A stretch of DNA of 64,000 bases from Treponema medium (GTDB taxonomy: Bacteria; Spirochaetota; Spirochaetia; Treponematales; Treponemataceae): the NCBI RefSeq assembly GCF_017161265.1, contig NZ_CP031393.1, positions 2,046,001 to 2,110,000 of the forward strand, given 5' to 3'. Positions 24,987 to 33,603 of the stretch are shown here, piece by piece. A program made the translations under genes and the position numbers. Position 1 is the first letter of the stretch. Each line of letters starts with the position of its first letter. The notes beneath the pieces were generated by a model. That model was not told where the DNA came from. It saw only the letters and a list, made by a program, of their open reading frames with translations, and did no database searches.

Positions 24987-27881
24987 ATGCTTGAAAAAAA
25001 AATGATTTTGTGCTTTTATAGGCACATGCGCGGACGTACCGTCTTTTTATATATTTACCTTATTATTGTTTTTACCGTGCTTGCTGCAGGTTCGGCGATG
25101 CTGGGCTACTTACTGGCAGAAACGGCTGCCGTAAAGCAAAGTGAACAATTTACGGCTTTTAATCCCGATTTACCAACCCGGATACTTGATATACGCGGAG
25201 ACTTAATTACCGAATTCTCTTCCAACGAGAAACGGGAAATTATTAAGTTTGAACAGATACCGCCTGCATTGATTAATGCGCTCCTTGTACGCGAAGATCG
25301 CAGCTTTTATCAGCACCGAGGCTTTACCTTAAAGGCGATTTTCCGTGCTGTTATCGGCAAGCTTACCCACAGAACACTCGGCGGCGGAAGTACCATTACA
25401 CAGCAAATAGCAGGGCTTTTGTACTGTGACCGTACCGATATGAGTATTTCGCGAAAGGTAAAAGAACTGTGGTGGGCGGTTCAAATGGAACGCCGATACT
25501 CAAAAGACGAAATTCTCGAACTCTATTTGAATAAAGTCTATTTCGGCGGAGGTACCTACGGCGTCAGCGCTGCCTGTCGTTTTTATTTTGGACACTCCGT
25601 AGCGGAAATTACCCCTGCGGAAGCAGCGATACTGGTTATTCAGCTGTCAAACCCCGCCTATTACAATCCTTTTGAATACCCGAACCGCGTACAGGAACGC
25701 CAAGGTTACATCCTCGACGAGATGGTTAGGCTCGGTTATCTCACTAAAGAGGAACGAGACGAGTCCTACGATGAGTATTGGGCTCATTTCGATTATACCC
25801 GAACCGCTTCGTCCGCATGGTTTAACCGCGAAGATAAAGCCCGCTGGTTTTCCGAATATGTACGCCGCCAGCTTGAAACGATGATGTACGGCACGATGGA
25901 TTTTTATTCCGATGGATATATTGTACATACCACTTGCGACCTGCGCCATCAAGCAGCAGCTGAAAAAGAGATGGGAGACTATATCCGCATTGCCAATAGC
26001 CGCGTAAGAAATACCCGTTCGCACCGATTTGCACAGAGCGAACTGTACAGCAACATCACTGCGCTCGTTTCACTCGCCTTTAATATTCCGGCACTCCATA
26101 TCGATTCCGAACGGGTGCAAGCAAAAACCCTTTCCTACTATCGCAGCAATTTAAATCCTATTGTAGATATGTCGGCAATGCTCTTCGGTTTAAACAATCT
26201 CAAAATTACCGGTACAAAAAGTACGGCTAAGGTTCAAGATGAGCTTGCAAGAAAAACAGTTGAGGGAACGCTCATCTGTTTGGAAAATAATACCGGATAC
26301 ATTACGGCGCTCGTCGGTGGAAGTAAATTCGACGAATCGAATCAGATGATTCGGGCGACACAGGGGCGCGTCCAACCGGGAAGTTCATTTAAGCCTCTTC
26401 TGTATTCCGCAGCCTTCGACACCAAATTGATTACACCGGCAACCGTGCTGGAAGATACACCGCAGGTATTTCAAAACCAGAGCGGCGTTCCATATATCCC
26501 CAATAACTATGCAGGGCATTGGCAGGGTACTGTTCTCGCATGGAGAGCGCTTGCAAAGTCTCTGAATATTCCGGCAATTAAGGTACTCGATACAATCGGT
26601 TTTGATGCGGCAATCACCCGCTCAGCAGCGCTGCTCGGCATCACCGATCCGGACGAAATCGACCGCACGTTCCCGCGGCTATATCCGCTCGCGCTCGGTG
26701 TTATCAGCGTTGCACCCGTCCAGATGGCAAAGGCGTTTGCCGTCTTTGCAAATCAGGGGCGGCGGGTTGACCCAATAGCCATCCGAACCGTCGAAAACCG
26801 CAACGGCACCATTGTGATGGATCCCGAACGGGATTTACGGTTGGATCAGCGGCGGCGAGGAAATGCGATGCAGGTTATCAGCCCCCAAAATGCCTATCTT
26901 ATGACTTCGGTACTAAAGAGAACGGTTACTGAAGGGACACTCGCTTATGCTTCAAGCAGCGGTTCAAAGTTCCGTTATAAGGATAAGAAAACCGGTAAGT
27001 ATTTTTCTATGCCTGTTGCGGGTAAAACCGGTACGACCCAAAACTGGTCTGACGCATGGACAATCGGTTTTTCTCCGTATTATACTGCCGCCGTTTGGTT
27101 CGGGTATGACAAAGGAGGTCAGTCGCTCGGTCTTGATAACACGGGGGCGACACTTGCAGGACCGCCGTGGGCAAACTTTATGAAGGCAATCCATGAAGAT
27201 ATGCCGTATCGGGACTTTATTCGGCCTGAAACAGGATTAACTGCCGTTTCGGTTTGTTCAAAATCCGGAATGTTGCAAACGCCGTACTGCAACGAAGGAA
27301 CAGTGTCGCTCTACTTTTTATCCGGTACAGAACCGACAGAGGCGTGTACTTATCATGAAGCAAACAATGTACTGCTCGAAATTGCAAAAGACCGTCTACG
27401 CAAAAGCAATTACAGTACCGGACAAGCGCCGGTCGACATTATTAAAACGGATGTACTCATTGACCCGCGTATTTTTGAAGACCCTGAACCGAGCAAACAA
27501 AGACGGAGGGGAAATACTTCCTATACGACAGATTCATCTATAACCGGCGATCTTACAGTACCTTCCAGCTCAGACAGCATTTTTGAATCTAACCCATACT
27601 TACGCTCAGGTGAAGATGAGACATCCGAAAATCAGTCTTCGACGTTGACTCCTCAGCAAGAACAAAATGCAGCAATTCAACAGGGGCAGACTTCGGGAAC
27701 ATCAGGAGTGGGCAATACGTTGCAGCCGCCGATTCCTCAAACACATTTGGAAACGATCGACGAGGGAACCCCTTTACCGTCTTTCCCGCCCTTAGAAACT
27801 GCCCCTTCCGGCGCCGAATCCGAAACACAGGAACAGGACAATGGAACAATACAGGATGAAGGTATTAACCCGTGGCTATAA
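24987..27881 (+). CDS. Penicillin-binding protein 1, bifunctional
   Basis: A 964-residue class A PBP. There is one N-terminal membrane helix (about 18-42). A GT51 glycosyltransferase domain follows, with VREDRSFYQHRG (Glu103) and GGGSTITQQIAGLLY. The transpeptidase domain has Ser466-SFK469, SLN at 525-527 and KTGT at 680-683. It polymerises and cross-links peptidoglycan in the periplasm. The last 130 residues are a Ser/Thr/Gln/Pro-rich tail without predicted structure. The ATG at 24987 lacks an obvious ribosome-binding site; M6 is an alternative. The gene is divergent from the phosphohexomutase gene. Confidence 0.93.
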   Translation: MLEKKMILCFYRHMRGRTVFLYIYLIIVFTVLAAGSAMLGYLLAETAAVKQSEQFTAFNPDLPTRILDIRGDLITEFSSNEKREIIKFEQIPPALINALLVREDRSFYQHRGFTLKAIFRAVIGKLTHRTLGGGSTITQQIAGLLYCDRTDMSISRKVKELWWAVQMERRYSKDEILELYLNKVYFGGGTYGVSAACRFYFGHSVAEITPAEAAILVIQLSNPAYYNPFEYPNRVQERQGYILDEMVRLGYLTKEERDESYDEYWAHFDYTRTASSAWFNREDKARWFSEYVRRQLETMMYGTMDFYSDGYIVHTTCDLRHQAAAEKEMGDYIRIANSRVRNTRSHRFAQSELYSNITALVSLAFNIPALHIDSERVQAKTLSYYRSNLNPIVDMSAMLFGLNNLKITGTKSTAKVQDELARKTVEGTLICLENNTGYITALVGGSKFDESNQMIRATQGRVQPGSSFKPLLYSAAFDTKLITPATVLEDTPQVFQNQSGVPYIPNNYAGHWQGTVLAWRALAKSLNIPAIKVLDTIGFDAAITRSAALLGITDPDEIDRTFPRLYPLALGVISVAPVQMAKAFAVFANQGRRVDPIAIRTVENRNGTIVMDPERDLRLDQRRRGNAMQVISPQNAYLMTSVLKRTVTEGTLAYASSSGSKFRYKDKKTGKYFSMPVAGKTGTTQNWSDAWTIGFSPYYTAAVWFGYDKGGQSLGLDNTGATLAGPPWANFMKAIHEDMPYRDFIRPETGLTAVSVCSKSGMLQTPYCNEGTVSLYFLSGTEPTEACTYHEANNVLLEIAKDRLRKSNYSTGQAPVDIIKTDVLIDPRIFEDPEPSKQRRRGNTSYTTDSSITGDLTVPSSSDSIFESNPYLRSGEDETSENQSSTLTPQQEQNAAIQQGQTSGTSGVGNTLQPPIPQTHLETIDEGTPLPSFPPLETAPSGAESETQEQDNGTIQDEGINPWL

Positions 27882-27953
27882 GGGAGTTTTCACAAAGGAG
27901 CAGATAGGACACAAACGCAAGTCGCATACACGTGTCTTATAAAAGGATAAAAC

Positions 27954-28445
27954 ATGAGTGAACAACCGTACGTCCGCCCAACTTGGGATGAATATTTTAT
28001 GGAAGTGTGCCGTGCAATTGCAAAACGTGCGACCTGCGATCGAGGCAGATCCGGTTGCGTTATTGCGCGGGATAACCAGCTCTTGGTTACCGGCTATGTG
28101 GGCGCTCCTCGCGGGTTACCCCATTGCGATGACGTAGGGCATCAATTTAAAAAGGTGCAGCATGAAGACGGTTCCATCAGTCAACACTGTGTCCGTACCG
28201 TTCATGCAGAGCAGAATGCCATTTGCCAAGCGGCAAAACGGGGTATCAGTATCGACGGCGCAACGCTCTACTGCAAAATGACCCCGTGCCGAACGTGTGC
28301 AATGCTGATTATCAACTGCGGTATCAAACGGGTTATTGCCGAAAAACGGTACCACGATAGCGCCGACTCAATCGAGATGTTCAAACAAGCAGGGGTTACG
28401 CTCGAACATCTGAATGATACTATTGAAGAATATCAAGGCCAATAA
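27954..28445 (+). CDS. dCMP deaminase family protein
   Basis: A 163-residue zinc deaminase: His84-Ala-Glu86 (RTVHAEQNA) and Pro111-Cys112/Cys115 (MTPCRTCAM) give the zinc site and proton shuttle. The extra cysteines and histidine in the N-terminal half (CDRGRSGCVIA, GLPHCDDVGH) are typical of dCMP deaminases. It should convert dCMP to dUMP for thymidylate synthesis. AAAGGA lies close before the ATG. A family-3 half-copy begins 3 bp after the stop. Confidence 0.9.
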   Translation: MSEQPYVRPTWDEYFMEVCRAIAKRATCDRGRSGCVIARDNQLLVTGYVGAPRGLPHCDDVGHQFKKVQHEDGSISQHCVRTVHAEQNAICQAAKRGISIDGATLYCKMTPCRTCAMLIINCGIKRVIAEKRYHDSADSIEMFKQAGVTLEHLNDTIEEYQGQ

Positions 28446-28447
28446 CT

Positions 28448-28530
28448 CTTTTGAAAATAGACGGCGCATCTACTGCGTCGCATTGCCAAAAACGTACAAG
28501 GAAGTACATTTTTCATCACAACATCGCAAA
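28448..28530. repeat. Palindromic repeat, family 3 (half copy e)
   Basis: The left arm CTTTTGAAAATA is present with the adjacent GGCGCATCTAC block and a hairpin AAAACGTAC/GTACATTTT around AAGGAA, but no right arm is recognisable. It follows the dCMP deaminase stop directly. Confidence 0.7.
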
Positions 28531-28560
28531 TTAAGTCTAAGGAAAACCGGTGAGCAAAGG

Positions 28561-28655
28561 GCATCTTAAAAAACTGCAAGCCTATCGGCTTGTTCTGTAA
28601 AGAAATTCATTAACTTGTCCGCCTTGCGGACTGCGAATTAGCTTTTAGAGGTTCC
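28561..28655 (+). repeat. Palindromic repeat, family 1 (copy c)
   Basis: Hairpins AAGCC-TATC-GGCTT and GTCCGC-CTT-GCGGAC inside, with imperfect ends GCATCTTAAAAAACT and AGCTTTTAGAGGTTCCC. The second hairpin has a different loop and one more base pair than in the other copies. It lies between the convergent dCMP deaminase and exonuclease III genes. Confidence 0.85.
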
Positions 28656-28696
28656 CATAAGTATTATACACGAGATCTCAAACATAGCCTGCCGCA

Positions 28697-29473
28697 TTAT
28701 TCCTTATACACTAACTTGATGGGACAATGGTCGGAACCCAATACATCCGCTTTAATTGATGATTCGCAGATATTCGGTAAGAAAGCGTTGTCTACACAGT
28801 GATAGTCTATTCTCCATCCGATGTTTTTCTCGCGGGCATGAAAACGATAGCTCCACCACGTATATTGATGCGGTTCCGCACAAAAATGCCGGAAGGTGTC
28901 GGTATATCCTGCCTGCGTAAAGGTATCCATCCATGCCCGCTCTTCGGGCAGATAACCGGGGTTTTGCTCGTTTGCCTTTGGGTTGGCAAGATCTATAGGG
29001 GTATGAGCGATATTGTAGTCTCCGCACAGTACAATATGCCGACCTTCCTTTTGCAGTGCATTACAAAACTCAAGCATCGCTGCGCAAAAATCGAGCTTAT
29101 AGCCGAGCCGCGCTCCTCCTTCTTGAGAGTTGGGAAAATAGGCGGAAATAACCGATACCGTTTCGAAATCGGCTACAAGCACTCGTCCTTCATCGTCAAA
29201 AGCAGAAATGTTCATCGTACGGATATTGAGCGGTTCTTTTTTGCAGAATACGGCAGTTCCCGAATAGCCCGGTTTTTTGGCTGCCTGCCAGTATGTTTTA
29301 TAAACTCCCTCTTTCCAAACAGGGTTGATCAGTTCCGAAGTCAGCTGCTCTTTACGAGCTTTTGTTTCCTGTAAACAAAGTATGTCAGGATTTTCGGTAT
29401 AAAGCCATTCCAAAAACCCTTTTTTTTGTGCGGCGCGAATGCCATTTACGTTCCATGAAATAATTGAAGTCAT
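28697..29473 (-). CDS. xth: Exodeoxyribonuclease III
   Basis: A 258-residue AP endonuclease/exonuclease III: ISWNVNGIRAA, CLQETKA (catalytic Glu), GYSGTAVF, CGDYNIAHTPIDL (catalytic Asp-Asn), WRIDYHC and LGSDHCPI (catalytic His). It cuts DNA at abasic sites in base-excision repair. The true start is the ATG at 29473 (MTSIISWNVNG); the upstream extension of the frame has no family similarity. No clear ribosome-binding site. Divergent from the next gene. Confidence 0.93.
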   Translation of the reverse strand: MTSIISWNVNGIRAAQKKGFLEWLYTENPDILCLQETKARKEQLTSELINPVWKEGVYKTYWQAAKKPGYSGTAVFCKKEPLNIRTMNISAFDDEGRVLVADFETVSVISAYFPNSQEGGARLGYKLDFCAAMLEFCNALQKEGRHIVLCGDYNIAHTPIDLANPKANEQNPGYLPEERAWMDTFTQAGYTDTFRHFCAEPHQYTWWSYRFHAREKNIGWRIDYHCVDNAFLPNICESSIKADVLGSDHCPIKLVYKE

Positions 29474-29605
29474 AATCGGTATATGCCATAAAATCGTAAA
29501 ATATGCAATGCGGTACATCAATTCGGCATAAAGAGAATGGGTTAAACTGCCGATATAAGCGTAAGAGGGCATCGTAGATATGCAATGCCGTTAAGGAAGA
29601 GGAAT

Positions 29606-30595
29606 ATGTCAGCAAAGAAAATAGTCTCAATAGTAGTCGCCGCCGTTTTATTCGGAGTATGGTGTTTTGCCGCCGAAACGGATACTGAAAGCAAATCTTT
29701 TGATGCGGATGTTGCAATCCGATTTTACGATCGCCGCGTATATTATCCCGGAAACGATGGAACGGAACCTATTTTTGTAAAGGTTTCCATTACCAATAAA
29801 GGGAGCAAACCGTTGCGGTTTAAACTGGCAAACGATCGTATGTTTAGCATTGATTTTTCGGTATTAAATACCAAAAACAAGAGCCTTGCCCATACTGAGC
29901 CGTGGATTCGGAAACGGAATACCAATCAGCAGATTTATTTCCGAGAAATTACGATAGAGACCGGGGAAACGTATGCCTTTGTTGAGAATGTAAAAGATTA
30001 TATTACGATTGAAAGTCCGGGCGCATATATGCTTTCTGCCAATTTTTATCCTGAATTAAAACGCCTCAGCGATTCTTCAGAGATGCATGTATCTTCCAAT
30101 AGACTCGGGCTTGAAATAAAGCCTTCTCCTTCGGCTGCTGCCCTTGGAGCCGTTCCGATCGCCTCTGTTTCACGGGAAGTGCTTCAGCCTCAGCCGATCT
30201 CCCCCGACAAGGTTATCAGCTATATGCTGACTGCCCGCCAAAAATCGCAGTGGGATCAATTCTTCCTATATCTTGATATTGAACGTATGATTGCCCGCGA
30301 TCCGATACGGAGCCGCAGATATAAAGCGGAAGCAGAAGCTGGACGTATCAGTATGATCGACACTTATAAGCACGATCTTATGCAGTCGCGTACCGATAAA
30401 GACATCGCAATGATTCCGGTAGAGTTTACCATCGAGCGGACAACTTACAGCACGACTGAAGCGGAGGTTACGGTTATCGAATGGTTCGATTACACCAGCT
30501 TTCGCGAAAAGAAGCGCTTTACCTATAACCTTGCCTCCCGTGATGACATTTGGACGGTTTACGATTACAGCGTAGATAACCTCGGAACCGAGTAA
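29606..30595 (+). CDS. Exported protein of unknown function
   Basis: A 329-residue protein with a signal peptide (MSAKKIVSIVVAAVLFGVWC, cleavage after FAA). The first half looks like an Ig-like beta-sandwich (VSITNKGSKPLRFKL, TIETGETYAFVENV, AYMLSANFYPEL). The second half is helical (SYMLTARQKSQWDQFFLYLDI) and then a lipocalin/NTF2-like beta region (EVTVIEWFDYTSFREKKRFT). It should be periplasmic. No named family is recognised, although the layout suggests a conserved Treponema protein. AGGAAGAGG precedes the ATG at 29606. Confidence 0.7.
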   Translation: MSAKKIVSIVVAAVLFGVWCFAAETDTESKSFDADVAIRFYDRRVYYPGNDGTEPIFVKVSITNKGSKPLRFKLANDRMFSIDFSVLNTKNKSLAHTEPWIRKRNTNQQIYFREITIETGETYAFVENVKDYITIESPGAYMLSANFYPELKRLSDSSEMHVSSNRLGLEIKPSPSAAALGAVPIASVSREVLQPQPISPDKVISYMLTARQKSQWDQFFLYLDIERMIARDPIRSRRYKAEAEAGRISMIDTYKHDLMQSRTDKDIAMIPVEFTIERTTYSTTEAEVTVIEWFDYTSFREKKRFTYNLASRDDIWTVYDYSVDNLGTE

Positions 30596-30620
30596 GCAGA
30601 ATAATATAGGCTGGTAATTT

Positions 30621-30704
30621 TGCGAATGCATTAGCTCTGTTGATAGGGCATTCGTGCCGTGGCGGTGCAGAAGTGTTAAAAAACGACCTAATGTATTCGC
30701 CCTG
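30621..30704. repeat. Palindromic repeat, family 2 (short, diverged copy e)
   Basis: Ends GCGAATGCATTAG and CTAATGTATTCGCCC resemble the family-2 arms, but the 18-bp inner stem and the core are missing. The right end contains the stop codon of the glycosylase gene at the same place where copy b supplies the thiP stop. Confidence 0.6.
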
Positions 30705-31179
30705 CTTCCGGCAGTATTTGTTTCCATGCGGCTAAAAGCTCTGCAAAGCTGAACCGTGCATTTGCAGGGCTGGTAGACGGGAGCTTAATAGCCGAAATTC
30801 CAATGTGTTTGATACATACTTCGTACGCTTTCGTACCGTTTGCAAAGACTGCTTGGATCGGCGCTTCTTGGAAAATACTGCTTAAATCCGCCGGTATGAT
30901 GGACTGTATACTTGCATCGGCAGATCCGGTAATTGTACAGGCGGTAACGGCATCATACAGCGCAATATGATGGCGCAACAGCATCTCTCTTTTTTCTTTT
31001 ATTGAATGAGGCTCTGCCTCGTCCAGCAAAGCGGCAAGAAGCGGCCAAAATCTGTTCCGTGGATGACCATAGTAGAATTCCTGCATACGGGATGCGGCAG
31101 AGGGAAAAGAACCTAAAATAAGAATACGCGATTTGGAGTTATATACCGGCGGAAAGGGATGAACAATTCTTTCAGTCAT
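30688..31179 (-). CDS. Hypoxanthine-DNA glycosylase (UDG superfamily family 6)
   Basis: A 163-residue uracil-DNA-glycosylase-fold protein with ILILGSFPSAASRMQEFYYG and HPRNRFWPLL near the N-terminus and LPSTSPANARFSF near the C-terminus. These match the family that removes deaminated adenine (hypoxanthine) from DNA. The C-terminus (GRIH and TAG) is coded by the end of a family-2-like palindrome. It is the last gene of a minus-strand run after the VWA gene, with a 35-bp gap. Confidence 0.85.
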   Translation of the reverse strand: MTERIVHPFPPVYNSKSRILILGSFPSAASRMQEFYYGHPRNRFWPLLAALLDEAEPHSIKEKREMLLRHHIALYDAVTACTITGSADASIQSIIPADLSSIFQEAPIQAVFANGTKAYEVCIKHIGISAIKLPSTSPANARFSFAELLAAWKQILPEAGRIH

Positions 31180-31214
31180 AGGATGATTGCGGGGCTATAC
31201 GCCCCGTTTTTTAG

Positions 31215-33473
31215 CTAGCGATCTTCAGTGTAATTAATCGACGTAAGGAGCGTATTCAACCTAATCATCGGGTCTTCATAGCCTCTAAACGTAAACGTAA
31301 CATGATAGCCTTTCTTAGACACCGCTGTTATGTCTCGCCCGATGCAGGGATAAATCGTATTCGATGTTTCGTATGGGAAATACTCGGGTTTTAAAATCGA
31401 AACACGATAATCATTACCGTCATACTGTACTTGCGCAAGATTGGCAGGGAAAGGTACTAGAAAGATTAAAAAATCATCGCTCTTGCTGCCGCCGATGCTA
31501 AGGCGGGTGCCTGACTTCATTACGTGAATATTTCGTTTTCCAATTAGTGTGGTTTGGTTATAGACGAAAAGCTCTGTCATTCCCGACTGCGAAGGCTTTG
31601 TACTGACCCTGCCGCTATAATAGCCGTGATTCAATCCCGGACGGCGGTTGAGATGGGTTTCTGCGCTGTTTAACAAGGCAAAACGCCCTTCGGCAGCACG
31701 GGATCGTTCTTGTGCAAGGTGATCAAATTGTGCTGCTGTTTCGGTTTTAGTTGCCGCAGTCGCTGCCGCTGTTTGTGAACCGAAGGTATTCAGGGTGTCG
31801 CGCGGATCGGTTTTATTTCCCAGCTGTTCGGGATAATATTTTGTTTGGGAAGCGGTAAGCGCTTCTCGCTGGTTCCTATTAAAATCGGTTTGTTGAACAG
31901 TATTGCTTTGCTGTCTTAAATCCGACTGTTGTCCGACCATCCGTGCGGCATATTTAACCGGTTCAGAAGCTCGGCGGCGAAGTATAAATATGATTAACAG
32001 CAGGATAAGGATAAATACCAGCGCGGCGAGTAGAATCCATAGAAGATTACCCTGCAGCAGTGACTGCATGAATGTCGGTTTAACGGTGAGTAATACGGCT
32101 GCCGCTTGGGAAAATGACTTATCTTGTTGTGCAAGGTCAAGCCGTATATCGGTACGGTGTTTCCCTTCTCTCCGTAAGCTGTCGGGCAGTGCAATCCGTA
32201 TGGTAAGTTCGCTTTTACCTTCGGGAGGAATACGAACAATGATATTTTCCAGTTGCTGCTTTTGTGTTTCACTGCCGGTTGTCAAAGAAACACTTTGTAA
32301 TTGTATTTCAACAGGTTCTGTCGCTTCATTAATAATAGTGAGCGGCAGTTCGGCGGTATTACCTGAGGTTTCTATACGTTCGGGAAAGATAATGTGCGGA
32401 ATAGGGAATGCCGTGTCATTGAATTCCACCTCGCCTTCTTCCGGCAAACTGCTCGGTTCAATACCAAGGTTTTCCGTAAAGGCCTGCGACACATCGGTGT
32501 ATTCTTTCGCTCCTTGTCCGGCGGAATCGCTACCTGTGCCGGTTCCCTGTCCGCCGGTTGCCGATACGGCATTTTGCCCTGCCATATTCGAACTGTCTGT
32601 TGTACCCGCCTGATTTTGAGCGTCTATGGTATTGCCGGTAGTGGAATTGGAATCCGCTGTGGCAAATGAATCGGTTACACCTTGCACGGTATTTGATCCG
32701 GAAGAAGCGGCAGCCGGACTATCGGTTCGTCCTGTTGCTTTGTTTTGTGCATTCGTGCCGATATCAGATGCGTATCCTTTCTGCCCGTTCGAAGTACTGC
32801 CTGTGCTGCCGGAAGCTGCACCCGAAGAAGATACTGCACTATCGACTCCTGATCGATCAAGCGAACCTGTAGCATCCAGCTTACCTGCATAAAAAGCTCC
32901 GTCCAAGTCCTTAATGACCGCATCGGAGGGGAAGGGCAGTTTTACATAATATACCTTCCAGCCATGCGCACGGATGGAGGCAGAAATCTTGGCTAATTCA
33001 GTCTTTACCTGTTCACCGGTATAGTCCCGGTATGGGCTTGATGCAGGAGGATTAAAAATACCGTCCGAAATAACAATAAGAATTTTTTCCTGCTGCGAAG
33101 GCAGTCTCGTCATATATTGACCGGCAAAATTAATACCGGATAAAAAATCGGCGCTTTGCCCCAGCTGATACAGAAGCATAAAACGGGAAACAACGCGGGA
33201 TAGATCCGCTTCGGTATTGATTTTCTGTGACATTTCATACTGAGGAATCGCACTAAATGAGATAAGATGAAAGGAGTCCCCTATGCGTACAAATTTTGAA
33301 ATGATAGATTGTAGTACACGCTTGTTGATAACCTCGTAATAGGGTAACACGGTACCGGAAGTGTCCATAAGGACGATTACATCGGCTGCATCCTGCCGAG
33401 TTGTCTGGGCATTCAATGTAGATGTAATTAAAAAGAAGACCGCTGCGGCAGCGAAAATCCTTATTTTTTTCAT
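31215..33473 (-). CDS. VWA-domain membrane protein
   Basis: A 752-residue protein with a signal peptide (MKKIRIFAAAAVFFLIT). A von Willebrand A domain covers about residues 30-215, with MIDAS DTSGT at about 37-41 and a later ILIVISDGIF. A long Ser/Gly/Thr/Asn-rich linker follows (about 220-330), then a beta-sandwich (about 355-460) and one membrane helix (about 475-500). The cytoplasmic tail ends in a beta-rich region (about 640-740, RLSIGGSKSDDFLIFLV) that resembles an FHA domain. The MIDAS is DxSGT, so metal binding is plausible. It could pass a periplasmic binding event inward, but no partner is visible. GGGGAG precedes the ATG. Confidence 0.8.
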   Translation of the reverse strand: MKKIRIFAAAAVFFLITSTLNAQTTRQDAADVIVLMDTSGTVLPYYEVINKRVLQSIISKFVRIGDSFHLISFSAIPQYEMSQKINTEADLSRVVSRFMLLYQLGQSADFLSGINFAGQYMTRLPSQQEKILIVISDGIFNPPASSPYRDYTGEQVKTELAKISASIRAHGWKVYYVKLPFPSDAVIKDLDGAFYAGKLDATGSLDRSGVDSAVSSSGAASGSTGSTSNGQKGYASDIGTNAQNKATGRTDSPAAASSGSNTVQGVTDSFATADSNSTTGNTIDAQNQAGTTDSSNMAGQNAVSATGGQGTGTGSDSAGQGAKEYTDVSQAFTENLGIEPSSLPEEGEVEFNDTAFPIPHIIFPERIETSGNTAELPLTIINEATEPVEIQLQSVSLTTGSETQKQQLENIIVRIPPEGKSELTIRIALPDSLRREGKHRTDIRLDLAQQDKSFSQAAAVLLTVKPTFMQSLLQGNLLWILLAALVFILILLLIIFILRRRASEPVKYAARMVGQQSDLRQQSNTVQQTDFNRNQREALTASQTKYYPEQLGNKTDPRDTLNTFGSQTAAATAATKTETAAQFDHLAQERSRAAEGRFALLNSAETHLNRRPGLNHGYYSGRVSTKPSQSGMTELFVYNQTTLIGKRNIHVMKSGTRLSIGGSKSDDFLIFLVPFPANLAQVQYDGNDYRVSILKPEYFPYETSNTIYPCIGRDITAVSKKGYHVTFTFRGYEDPMIRLNTLLTSINYTEDR

Positions 33474-33487
33474 TATGTACTCCCCTT

Positions 33488-33550
33488 TACTGGTATCTAA
33501 AAAGAGCCTCTACAACATGGGCAGCTCCAATTTTTGCAAAGGCTCTTTCT
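33488..33550. terminator. Possible terminator hairpin after greA
   Basis: AAAGAGCCT and AGGCTCTTT pair across a loop of about 35 nt between greA and the VWA gene. The loop is long, so termination is uncertain. Confidence 0.35.
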
Positions 33551-33559
33551 TATATTATC

Positions 33560-33595
33560 GGACATCTCTAAAACCTTGGTTAGTTTTGAGATGCC
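33560..33595. repeat. Short CATCTCTAAAA hairpin
   Basis: GGACATCTCTAAAAC pairs with GTTTTGAGATGCC. It is a minimal form of the family-1 ends, immediately downstream of greA. Relatives lie at 6981, 37365, 56236 and 61185. Confidence 0.75.
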
Positions 33596-33603
33596 TTCTC
33601 GTA

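Noticed and set aside
31903-32613. Long open frame antisense to the VWA gene
   Set aside because: It mirrors the Ser/Gly-rich linker codons of the VWA gene and shows no start signal or domain.
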